Shown piece by piece: positions 1 to 5,760 of a DNA stretch of 9,407 nt. A model generated the notes under the pieces. The model ran no database searches, was not told the DNA's origin, and worked only from the letters and a program-made list of their open reading frames with translations. This stretch comes from an uncultured Eubacteriales bacterium (lineage in GTDB: Bacteria; Bacillota; Clostridia; Lachnospirales; Lachnospiraceae), in contig OMSZ01000146.1 in NCBI GenBank assembly GCA_900313855.1, forward strand, positions 1-9,407. Reading direction: 5' to 3'. Both the position numbers and the translations under genes were made by a program. Positions within the stretch are counted from its first letter, which is position 1, and every line of letters starts with the position of its first letter.

Positions 1-348
1 CACACATATATTGATAAGCTGTTTAACGCCGGTCATTGTATATATTATAATAAGCGCCCCCATAACCACCGCAAGGTCATAGATGCTTGTAAAATGAATG
101 CCATAGAAAAAAAATGTTCCCATCATGCAGATGGAATGAACCCATAGTCTTACAAAGCCCGGTATCCTCTGCTGGATATGTATCACCCAGCTGAGTATAA
201 GTCCCGCTGCAACTATTACAATAGCCCATTTTTCCCATGACAGGAGCACTGTATCTACCATCAGCACAATAGAAAAAATAGTATAGCTTATAAGAATCAT
301 CACGTGCGATGTCTTAAACAATTCGTTATTCCTGAGCTTCTCCTCCAT
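1..348 (-). CDS. Multi-spanning membrane protein, probably a sensor histidine kinase N-terminus (3' end outside window)
   Basis: An uninterrupted minus-strand frame runs from an ATG at 348 to the window edge, giving 116 codons (MEEKLRNNELFKTSH...). After a short polar start it has about four hydrophobic segments, near residues 16-36, 40-58, 68-86 and 91-106, joined by short loops, so it is an integral membrane protein with a cytoplasmic N-terminus. No catalytic domain is visible because the gene is cut. It starts 22 bases after the stop of the HD-GYP response regulator on the same strand, so co-transcription is likely. A purine-rich stretch with GAGGAAAG lies 9-16 bases before the ATG. My inference, from this arrangement and general resemblance to membrane domains of Lachnospiraceae hybrid kinases, is a sensor kinase that phosphorylates the neighbouring regulator. 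Another membrane protein cannot be excluded. Confidence 0.72.
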   Translation of the reverse strand, partial: MEEKLRNNELFKTSHVMILISYTIFSIVLMVDTVLLSWEKWAIVIVAAGLILSWVIHIQQRIPGFVRLWVHSICMMGTFFFYGIHFTSIYDLAVVMGALIIIYTMTGVKQLINICV

Positions 349-370
349 AACCTCTTTCTTTCCTCTCTAT

Positions 371-1381
371 CTATTCCTCACGAAGCTTGTATTCGATATC
401 CTCTTCTATCATCTCAAGCATTATATCAGCAAAATCGGGATCAAACTGTGTTCCCCGCCCATTCTCTATCTCTTCCTTTACTATACCCTGCGGAAGAATG
501 TTACGGTAGCTTCTTCTACTAGTCATAGCGTCATAGGCGTCTGCAACTGCAATGATCCTTGCCTCCTCAGGAATATCCGTTCCCATCAATCCATCGGGAT
601 AGCCGTCGCCACTGTATCTTTCATGATGCCATCTCGCACCGGTTGCAAGCTTTGGCATCTCCTTAATATTCTTAAGAATTCTCGCACCCATAACCGGATG
701 ATTCTTGATCTCATCAAACTCCTCTTCGGTAAGCTTTGCCGGCTTGTTGATAACCGTATCAGGAACGCCTATCTTACCAACGTCATGCAAAAGCCCCATC
801 ATATAAATATCATGCTGCTCCTTCTCAGAATAACCATATCTTCTTGCAATCTCCTTGGCATAGAACGCAACACGGTTAGAATGTCCGTTGGTATATGTAT
901 CCTTAGCATCGATCGCCGTTGTAAGAGTGGAAACGACATGAAGAAAAAGCTTCTGATTCTCCGAAGTCTTCTTCTCGACTTCAGCCTCAAGATTTCTCTG
1001 AAGATGTACAAGATCTATAATATGTCTGACACGAAGAGTTAAAACCTCCGACATAAATGGTTTCTTGATAAAATCCATCGCTCCAAGCGACAAGCCCTTA
1101 GTCTCAGACTCCTCATCATCATTGGCAGTAAGGAAAATGACAGGCACCTCATTAGCCTGACCTCCCAACTCGCGGAATTTCACAAGAGTATCAAAGCCGT
1201 TCATATCCGGCATTAAAATATCCAACAAAACAACATCGGGAAAACCCTTCTCCTTAACATAATCAAGAAAAGCCTGTCCCGACTTAAGCGCCGTAACACG
1301 CATACCGTTCTTACTTAATATGTGACCCGCCATTTTAAGATTGGCAGTATCATCATCCACCACTATAACCCAATCCGCCAT
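371..1381 (-). CDS. Response regulator: receiver domain fused to HD-GYP phosphodiesterase domain
   Basis: The 336-residue product is a two-domain cytoplasmic regulator. Residues 1-120 form a CheY-like receiver, with acidic pocket D9/D10, phosphoacceptor D54 in VLLDILMPDMNG, switch T85 and K107 in KKP. A helical linker (about 121-145) leads to an HD-GYP domain (about 146-336) with H167, the HD pair H199-D200, K203, H228, HH252-253, GYP 260-262 and D281 in VADAYDAMTS. HD-GYP domains hydrolyse cyclic di-GMP to pGpG or GMP, so phosphorylation would gate c-di-GMP turnover. The metal-binding residues look intact. The loop reads HHERYSGDGYP, where many family members have DG before the GYP. I chose the start at 1381 because GGGAGGAG sits 7 bases upstream; the frame also has an ATG at 1411 but no ribosome site supports it. 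A membrane protein gene follows closely, probably the cognate sensor. Whether it cleaves c-di-GMP or another cyclic dinucleotide is not decided by sequence alone. Confidence 0.95.
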   Translation of the reverse strand: MADWVIVVDDDTANLKMAGHILSKNGMRVTALKSGQAFLDYVKEKGFPDVVLLDILMPDMNGFDTLVKFRELGGQANEVPVIFLTANDDEESETKGLSLGAMDFIKKPFMSEVLTLRVRHIIDLVHLQRNLEAEVEKKTSENQKLFLHVVSTLTTAIDAKDTYTNGHSNRVAFYAKEIARRYGYSEKEQHDIYMMGLLHDVGKIGVPDTVINKPAKLTEEEFDEIKNHPVMGARILKNIKEMPKLATGARWHHERYSGDGYPDGLMGTDIPEEARIIAVADAYDAMTSRRSYRNILPQGIVKEEIENGRGTQFDPDFADIMLEMIEEDIEYKLREE

Positions 1382-1388
1382 TATAAAA

Positions 1389-1396
1389 CTCCTCCC
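1389..1396 (-). promoter_or_regulatory. Ribosome binding site that fixes the HD-GYP gene start
   Basis: Read on the minus strand this is GGGAGGAG, separated by 7 bases from the ATG at 1381. It lies downstream of the alternative ATG at 1411, so the start at 1381 (protein beginning MADWVIVVDDD) is strongly preferred. That start also puts the first receiver beta strand directly at the N-terminus, as is normal for the family. Confidence 0.88.
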
Positions 1397-1449
1397 AATT
1401 GCAATCTTCAAATAAACCTTTCACCAAAACCAATACAAATACAAAAAGC

Positions 1450-1469
1450 AGACAGCTTCTATGCCGTCT
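1450..1469 (-). other. Hairpin in the 5' leader of the HD-GYP gene, possible attenuator
   Basis: On the minus strand the arms AGACGGC and GCTGTCT (7 bp with one G-T wobble) enclose the loop ATAGAA. The hairpin is followed by GC and then TTTTTGT. It lies between the predicted promoter (about 1497-1525) and the gene start at 1381, so it would form within a roughly 108-nt leader. The shape resembles a weak intrinsic terminator, which in a leader would suggest attenuation, but the stem is short and the U tract is interrupted. No known riboswitch consensus was recognised. Confidence 0.4.
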
Positions 1470-1496
1470 TTCATAAATACACCCATAGATATTTAC

Positions 1497-1525
1497 ATTA
1501 TAACTCCTATCGTATTTCTAATCAA
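1497..1525 (-). promoter_or_regulatory. Predicted sigma-A promoter for the HD-GYP operon
   Basis: On the minus strand there is TTGATT (1525-1520), a 17-base spacer and a perfect TATAAT (1502-1497). Transcription would begin near 1490, giving a leader of about 108 nt before the ATG at 1381. It is back to back with the iorA promoter about 80 bases away. Confidence 0.6.
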
Positions 1526-1579
1526 CATAAAAACCTCAAAATAACCAAATAATCTATTATTATTTCTTCAATTTCCCTA

Positions 1580-1608
1580 ATGACAAATCTTATCATTTCC
1601 GTTATAAT
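1580..1608 (+). promoter_or_regulatory. Predicted sigma-A promoter for iorAB
   Basis: ATGACA (1580-1585) is separated by exactly 17 bases from a perfect TATAAT (1603-1608). This predicts a start site near 1615 and a leader of about 57 nt before the iorA ATG at 1672. No strong hairpin is visible in that leader. Confidence 0.75.
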
Positions 1609-1671
1609 GGATATGTTTATCTCTTCACCAATAAAGAACGAGATGAGAATAATTATCAGGAGGAAACTTTC

Positions 1672-3444
1672 ATGAGTGAGAAGAAAGTTATGCTTGGCAA
1701 CGAGGCGATCGCCCGCGGTGCTTATGAGGCAGGAGTTAAGGTATCTTCTGCATATCCCGGCACCCCAAGTACTGAAATCAGCGAGAATTTGGTCAAATAT
1801 CCGGAGATTTACTGCGAGTGGGCTCCGAACGAGAAGGTCGCAATGGAGGTAGCCATAGGAGCATCAATAAGCGGCGTACGCGCCATGGCATCCATGAAGC
1901 ATGTAGGCTTTAATGTGGCCGCTGACCCTATGTATACAGTATCTTATATAGGAGCAACCGGCGGACTTGTCGCCGTTGTTGCCGATGATCCGGGAATGTA
2001 CAGCTCACAGAACGAGCAGGACACAAGGCAGATCTGCCGTGCAGCTCAGGTACCGGTGCTCGAGCCGTCAGACTCACAGGAAGCAAAGGACTTTATGAAG
2101 CTTGCATTCAAGCTTTCAGAGAAATATGACACACCTATCGTACTCCGTACAACAACTCGTCTTGCGCATTCGCAGGGACTCGTAGCCTTAGAGGATCGTA
2201 TCGTTCCGGAGGATAAGCCTTACGAGAGAAATATCGCAAAGAACGTTATGATGCCCGGCAATGCCATCAAGCGCCATTTAGTTGTTGAGCAGAGGATCAA
2301 GGATATGGCAGAGGATGCCAACACACTTACGGTTGCGGACGAGGGCTTTTCAAAGGATATCCCTCTTAACCGTATGGAGATAAATGATACAAAGATCGGA
2401 TTTATCACAAGTGGTATCCCTTATACATACGTTAAGGAGGCTTGTCCGAGCGCATCAGTTCTTAAGCTTGGTCTTGTTCATCCGCTTCCGAAGAAGCTTA
2501 TCGCAGAATTTGCTTCAAAGGTTGATACCCTTTACATATTTGAGGAGCTTGAACCTGTTATCGAGGAGCAGGTTAAGGCAATGGGAATCAAGTGTATCGG
2601 CAAGGAAGCATTTACACTTCAGGGCGAGTACAGCGCAAACCTGTTAAGACGTACTGTTCTTAATCAGGAGCTTAACATCAACAAGCCTGCCGAGGTTCCG
2701 GCCCGTCCGCCTCTTCTTTGTCCGGGTTGCCCTCACAGAAGCGTATATACGGTACTTAACAAGTTAAAGATCCATGCTGCCGGTGATATCGGCTGCTACA
2801 CCTTAGGCGCAGTTGCTCCGCTTTCCGTTGTTGACACAACAGTCTGCATGGGTGCGTCAATCTCTTCTCTTCACGGTATGGAGAAGGCAAAGGGCAAGGA
2901 TTATATCAAGAACTGGGTTGCCGTTATCGGCGATTCAACATTTATGCATACAGGCGTTAATTCACTTATGAACATGGTATATAACCAGGGAACCGGAACT
3001 GTTATCATTCTTGACAATTCAACAACAGGAATGACCGGTCATCAGGATCACGCCGCAACAGGCAAGACCTTGCAGGGCGAAGTTGTTCCCGCGATCAATA
3101 TCATGGGACTTTGCAAGTCTATGGGAATTGAGCATGTTCAAGAGGTCAACGCCTTTGACATCAAGAAGCTTGAAGAGGTTATCAAGGAGGAGACAGCGCG
3201 TGATGCCGTTTCAGTTATCATCACGAAGTCACCTTGCGCTCTTCTTAAGGAGGTTCACTTCCCGAATAAATGTGTACCCGTACCCGAGAAATGTAAGAAA
3301 TGCGGCATGTGCTTAAAGCCGGGCTGTCCTGCACTTACAAGAAATGAAGACGGTACTATTACTATCGATCCTACAATGTGTAACGGCTGCGGACTCTGCA
3401 AGAACCTTTGTCCGTTCGAAGCGATCGAGACAGTAGAGAAGTAA
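1672..3444 (+). CDS. iorA: Indolepyruvate:ferredoxin oxidoreductase, alpha subunit
   Basis: The 590-residue protein is the large, thiamine-diphosphate-binding subunit of the cytoplasmic enzyme that oxidatively decarboxylates aryl pyruvates (from Trp, Phe and Tyr transamination) to aryl-acetyl-CoA, reducing ferredoxin. Residues 1-180 are the pyruvate-oxidoreductase-like N-terminal domain, with YPGTPSTE at 28-35. A transketolase-C-like domain follows, then CPGCPH at 350-355, and the TPP domain with GDS at 420-422 and N449. The C-terminus carries a two-cluster [4Fe-4S] ferredoxin domain: C541, C544, C547, C552-P and C570, C573, C576, C580-P. The first cluster motif has four residues between its third and fourth cysteines instead of three. 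Length is typical. AGGAGG lies 8 bases before the ATG. The beta subunit follows 14 bases downstream. The aryl-CoA ligase gene often found near iorAB is not in this window. Confidence 0.97.
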   Translation: MSEKKVMLGNEAIARGAYEAGVKVSSAYPGTPSTEISENLVKYPEIYCEWAPNEKVAMEVAIGASISGVRAMASMKHVGFNVAADPMYTVSYIGATGGLVAVVADDPGMYSSQNEQDTRQICRAAQVPVLEPSDSQEAKDFMKLAFKLSEKYDTPIVLRTTTRLAHSQGLVALEDRIVPEDKPYERNIAKNVMMPGNAIKRHLVVEQRIKDMAEDANTLTVADEGFSKDIPLNRMEINDTKIGFITSGIPYTYVKEACPSASVLKLGLVHPLPKKLIAEFASKVDTLYIFEELEPVIEEQVKAMGIKCIGKEAFTLQGEYSANLLRRTVLNQELNINKPAEVPARPPLLCPGCPHRSVYTVLNKLKIHAAGDIGCYTLGAVAPLSVVDTTVCMGASISSLHGMEKAKGKDYIKNWVAVIGDSTFMHTGVNSLMNMVYNQGTGTVIILDNSTTGMTGHQDHAATGKTLQGEVVPAINIMGLCKSMGIEHVQEVNAFDIKKLEEVIKEETARDAVSVIITKSPCALLKEVHFPNKCVPVPEKCKKCGMCLKPGCPALTRNEDGTITIDPTMCNGCGLCKNLCPFEAIETVEK

Positions 3445-3458
3445 GGGAGGGTATATAG

Positions 3459-4034
3459 ATGAGTGAAACAAAGAATATAATGATCGTTGGCGTAGGCGGT
3501 CAGGGAACACTGCTTACAAGCCGAATACTCGGCGGTATCATTCTTACCGCAGGATATGATGTAAAATTATCAGAGGTTCACGGAATGGCACAGCGTGGTG
3601 GTTCCGTTGTAACATTTGTACGTTATGGAGAAAAGGTAAGCGAGCCTATCGTTGAAGAAGGTCAGGCTGACGTGCTTATCGCATTCGAGCGTCTTGAGGC
3701 GCTTCGCTATGCACATTTCTTAAAGCCTGACGGAGCTCTTATAATAAACGATCAGAGAATGGATCCGATAACAGTTGTTACAGGTGCCGCACAGTACCCG
3801 GAGAACATTATCGAGAATCTCTCAAAGACCTACAAGGTATATTCAATTGATGCATCTGCAGAGGCCATAAAGCTTGGCAATCCGAGAGTATTCAACAACA
3901 TTGTATTGGGACTTGCCGCACAGCATATGGATTTCTCAAAGGAGGACTGGCTTAAGGTTATTGAGAACACCGTTCCGCCAAAGACAATAGAGATCAACCA
4001 GAAGGCATTCCTTGTCGGATTAGAATATAAATAA
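3459..4034 (+). CDS. iorB: Indolepyruvate:ferredoxin oxidoreductase, beta subunit
   Basis: This 191-residue protein is the small subunit of the same complex and matches the gamma-domain fold of pyruvate/ketoisovalerate oxidoreductases. The N-terminal GVGGQGTLLTSRIL segment (residues 11-24) is the family's glycine-rich signature. It is followed by the conserved SEVHGMAQRGGSVVTFVRYG stretch, which contacts the alpha subunit and helps bind coenzyme A. There is no signal peptide or membrane segment. The gene follows iorA after 14 bases with its own GGGAGG site 8 bases before the ATG, so both subunits come from one message. No GC-rich hairpin with a T tract is seen after the stop; the next 100 bases are very AT-rich, so where the operon message ends is unclear. 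Confidence 0.96.
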   Translation: MSETKNIMIVGVGGQGTLLTSRILGGIILTAGYDVKLSEVHGMAQRGGSVVTFVRYGEKVSEPIVEEGQADVLIAFERLEALRYAHFLKPDGALIINDQRMDPITVVTGAAQYPENIIENLSKTYKVYSIDASAEAIKLGNPRVFNNIVLGLAAQHMDFSKEDWLKVIENTVPPKTIEINQKAFLVGLEYK

Positions 4035-4092
4035 TGACAATTAATTTATATTAAAATTAGCAATAATTAATATGGCGTAATCTTAAAGTTCA

Positions 4093-4101
4093 TGTTAAAA
4101 T
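4093..4101 (+). promoter_or_regulatory. Possible extended -10 promoter for the Ig-like gene
   Basis: TGTTAAAAT combines the TGn extension with a 5/6 match to TATAAT. It would start transcription near 4108, about 34 bases before the ATG at 4142. No good -35 box is visible (ATGGCG at 18 bases is only a 3/6 match), and the surrounding sequence is AT-rich, so this is tentative. Readthrough from iorB is the alternative. Confidence 0.4.
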
Positions 4102-4141
4102 ATTTTTATCTTATTACATTAGTAAGGAGGTTTCCGACGAT

Positions 4142-4483
4142 ATGGCAAAGAATTATATTGAGATAGAAGATGTTCCAAAGGGATATGAGCATCGTGTTAA
4201 ACAGAACTTAAGTTTCAAAACCGGTAATTTTATATGGAGATGTCGTTTTACTACGGCATTAGATCCATCTACCATCAATTCAGACAATCTGTACGTAGAG
4301 AGTGAAACAGGCGCTAAGATGGCTGCCAAGTTCAAATACGATGACGAGAACATGGAGATCGAATTAGAACCATTAGAGCCATATGCGCAGAATACCGATT
4401 ACTATCTGCATATCACAACGAAGGTGAAGTCCCGCGGCGGACAGAATTTAAGAGAGCCTGTACAGGTTAAGTTCAGGTTATGA
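4142..4483 (+). CDS. Stand-alone SbsA-type Ig-like domain protein
   Basis: The 113-residue product is almost entirely one beta-sandwich of the bacterial SbsA Ig-like type. It shows the family pattern F-T-x-A-L-D-P-S-T-I-N (residues 36-46), a central basic/acidic strand region, L-E-P-L-E-P-Y-x-x-N-T-D-Y at about 75-87, and a C-terminal G-G-x-N-L. Domains of this family normally sit in secreted or S-layer proteins as repeats. Here there is a single copy and no signal peptide, membrane helix or sorting motif, so it is predicted to be cytoplasmic, which is unusual. AAGGAGG lies 11 bases before the ATG, giving good support for translation. It is 107 bases downstream of iorB and converges with the amidase gene. 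I cannot assign a function. Confidence 0.85.
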   Translation: MAKNYIEIEDVPKGYEHRVKQNLSFKTGNFIWRCRFTTALDPSTINSDNLYVESETGAKMAAKFKYDDENMEIELEPLEPYAQNTDYYLHITTKVKSRGGQNLREPVQVKFRL

Positions 4484-4490
4484 TCATGGT

Positions 4491-5348
4491 TTAATCCTCT
4501 CCGCTTGTAAGGGTCTTATCCTCCTTGCGATATTTTTCACGATATTCTTCAACATAATCTTTAAAGACCTGCCACCTGTCCGAATGCTCTACGAAGTATT
4601 TCGGACAGTTTTTTCCTGTCACATCATAATGTCTTATCAAATGATCCATATCCATATGATAATAGTTCATCAGCCTTGCCACTAAACTTACACAGTTATT
4701 ATAAGTTGCATCATTGAAATTCCCACCTTCATCAGGGTGGCAAAGCTCAATTGAAATACAGACATCATTTAAGCTGTTAGAACAATAAGCCATCTCATTA
4801 CAGGGTACACATTGTTCGATCTCGCCCTCTAAGCCTATAACAAATTGGGCGCTCGCGTAGGTCTTATGTGAGTCTTTAAGACCCTCAAAATAATCCCGGT
4901 TCTGCTTAGCCGTCGAACCCGGATTAGCTGTATAATGTATCACTATGTACTGCGGATTACCGGAAAGAGCAAGTCCCGGTCGTGAGTATTCGTTGATAGA
5001 TAGAAAGTCTTCAGTTATCGGAAGATCAGGAAATCTGTCCGCAACCCCTATAAGCTCCGGCACATTGACAACCTGCTCTTTAGGCTCATCCTCCTGCCGG
5101 CTCTTTCTCACATCCTTCATAAAATTGATCAATCCTCCGACCACAACAATACCGACAAATATAAGCAGTGTACCTATAGTCAGTCTCGCAAGAACCCGCT
5201 GTTTCTTTGTAAGTACAGTCCTCTTACTTCCAGTCCTGCCAGTCTCCTTACGTGCTGTACCGGTAGTATTTTTACGTGCTGCTTTGTTAGTCTTACCGTG
5301 TTTCTTTCTCGTAGCAGTCTTGTAAAAATGTCTGTATCTATCCTTCAT
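4491..5348 (-). CDS. Membrane-anchored N-acetylmuramoyl-L-alanine amidase (amidase_2 / T7 lysozyme-like)
   Basis: The 285-residue protein has a highly basic N-terminal tail (20 Lys/Arg in the first 55 residues), one transmembrane helix (about 57-77), a linker, and an extracellular zinc amidase domain (about 130-270). The predicted zinc ligands of the PGRP/T7-lysozyme fold are present: H138 in IVIHYTANPG, H240 in RHYDVTGKNCPKYF, and C248. K246, two residues before the cysteine, matches the T7 catalytic lysine, and E201 is in ISIELCHP. These enzymes cut the bond between N-acetylmuramate and L-Ala of the peptidoglycan stem. The topology places the domain outside the membrane, suggesting a role in cell-wall turnover, separation or sporulation; which one is not visible. 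AAGG lies about 10 bases before the ATG. No phage lysis genes or holin are nearby, so this looks chromosomal rather than prophage. Confidence 0.9.
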   Translation of the reverse strand: MKDRYRHFYKTATRKKHGKTNKAARKNTTGTARKETGRTGSKRTVLTKKQRVLARLTIGTLLIFVGIVVVGGLINFMKDVRKSRQEDEPKEQVVNVPELIGVADRFPDLPITEDFLSINEYSRPGLALSGNPQYIVIHYTANPGSTAKQNRDYFEGLKDSHKTYASAQFVIGLEGEIEQCVPCNEMAYCSNSLNDVCISIELCHPDEGGNFNDATYNNCVSLVARLMNYYHMDMDHLIRHYDVTGKNCPKYFVEHSDRWQVFKDYVEEYREKYRKEDKTLTSGED

Positions 5349-5470
5349 CTTTAAGTACCTTCATTTATTATCAAGCCAATGTTCAATGCGAGTCGTACTT
5401 TAATACAGATCATAATAGACTTTCCGGCATAGACCGGCCATTTTCATCTGCGCAATGAAACAAGGGCATT

Positions 5471-5476
5471 ATTATA
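5471..5476 (-). promoter_or_regulatory. Possible -10 element for the amidase gene
   Basis: A perfect TATAAT reads on the minus strand. It would give a start site near 5464 and a leader of about 116 nt. The best -35-like hexamer, TTGCAT, is 20 bases away, longer than the usual 16-18, so support is weak. The gene could instead be transcribed by readthrough of the terminator at 5524-5581. Confidence 0.35.
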
Positions 5477-5523
5477 CACGACTGATAATACAATATATGC
5501 AAATGTGCAATAGGATGTGAATA

Positions 5524-5581
5524 GAATAAAAAGAATATTCCCCAGACCGTTAATTACTTGGGGTAAGTGTAGTCTGGGGAA
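5524..5581 (-). terminator. Intrinsic terminator-like hairpin with U tract (minus strand)
   Basis: The arms TTCCCCAGAC (5581-5572) and GTCTGGGGAA (5547-5538) pair perfectly over 10 bp and are followed on the minus strand by TATTCTTTTTATTC. The loop is long (24 nt) but can close a small inner stem. A third CCCCA copy in the loop (5563-5559) could pair with the same 3' arm over 5 bp, so two exclusive folds are possible. It should stop the candidate small RNA and also any message running out of upp. Confidence 0.65.
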
Positions 5582-5609
5582 GTAGGAAAAGATTTTATAC
5601 AAAAATCTT
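5524..5609 (-). ncRNA. Candidate small RNA with two hairpins and its own promoter
   Basis: The predicted start site, 7 bases after the -10 at 5616-5621, coincides with the first base of a perfect 8-bp hairpin: arms AAGATTTT and AAAATCTT, loop TGTAT, 5589-5609. A single-stranded C/U-rich linker follows, then a 10-bp hairpin (5538-5581) and a U-rich tract ending near 5524. The apical part of the second hairpin can form a small inner stem, ACTT/AAGT, with an ACCCC loop. Start, structure and termination are thus all laid out within about 85 nt. No known RNA family was recognised. C-rich loops and linkers in Gram-positive small RNAs often pair with ribosome binding sites, but that role here is conjecture. 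The alternative is simply a upp terminator with a chance upstream promoter. Confidence 0.5.
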
Positions 5610-5615
5610 AAATGT

Positions 5616-5645
5616 ATTATAGCACAACTACATCCATAATTGCAA
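5616..5645 (-). promoter_or_regulatory. Promoter for the candidate small RNA
   Basis: On the minus strand there is TTGCAA (5645-5640), an 18-base spacer and a perfect TATAAT (5621-5616) with a TGC extension directly before it. The extended -10 makes this one of the stronger promoter matches in the window. Only the two hairpins, and about 270 bases further on the amidase gene, lie downstream. Confidence 0.65.
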
Positions 5646-5760
5646 ATAAAAAAATTATGTTTTTCCAAAATTCACTTATTTTTCTTCTGTACATTTGGTA
5701 GGATTATCCGGTCACATCATACCGTCAAACCGCAGCAGAAACCCGGCCTTTACAATTTAA

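Larger units (their letters stand above)
5349..5760. other. 412-base intergenic region between upp and the amidase gene
   Basis: Both flanking genes read leftward. There is no convincing protein gene here. Right to left it holds an AT-rich upp 3' flank without a clear terminator of its own, a minus-strand promoter (5616-5645), two hairpins followed by a U-rich tract (5524-5609, treated as a candidate small RNA), a second minus-strand TATAAT (5471-5476), and about 115 bases of amidase leader with no strong structure. Confidence 0.7.

Noticed and set aside
304..522. A 72-codon plus-strand frame
   Set aside because: It is antisense to the HD-GYP C-terminus and to the start of the membrane gene, with no ribosome site or domain.
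1382..1411. Ten extra N-terminal codons on the HD-GYP gene (ATG at 1411)
   Set aside because: The GGGAGGAG site 7 bases before the ATG at 1381 and the start of the receiver fold both favour 1381.
1322..1552. A 76-codon plus-strand frame over the HD-GYP gene start and leader
   Set aside because: Low-complexity composition, no ribosome site, and it covers the HD-GYP coding start and promoter on the other strand.
4035..4092. AT-only inverted repeats after iorB as a terminator
   Set aside because: The stems have no GC pairs and no downstream T tract; such repeats are expected by chance in this composition.
4491..5348. The amidase as a prophage endolysin
   Set aside because: It has a transmembrane anchor and basic tail, and no holin, tail or integrase genes are nearby.
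5524..5645. T-box, PyrR, purine, preQ1 or fluoride riboswitch in the upp-amidase gap
   Set aside because: None of their conserved core sequences is present in the two-hairpin element.
5444..5668. A 74-codon minus-strand frame in the upp-amidase gap
   Set aside because: It overlaps the promoter, both hairpins and the U tract of the candidate RNA, has no ribosome site, and its product resembles no family; it is Phe/Leu/Tyr-rich from AT-rich DNA.
5697..5760. An intrinsic terminator directly after upp
   Set aside because: Only 3-4 bp stems (such as CGGT/ACCG) can be drawn and no T tract follows them.
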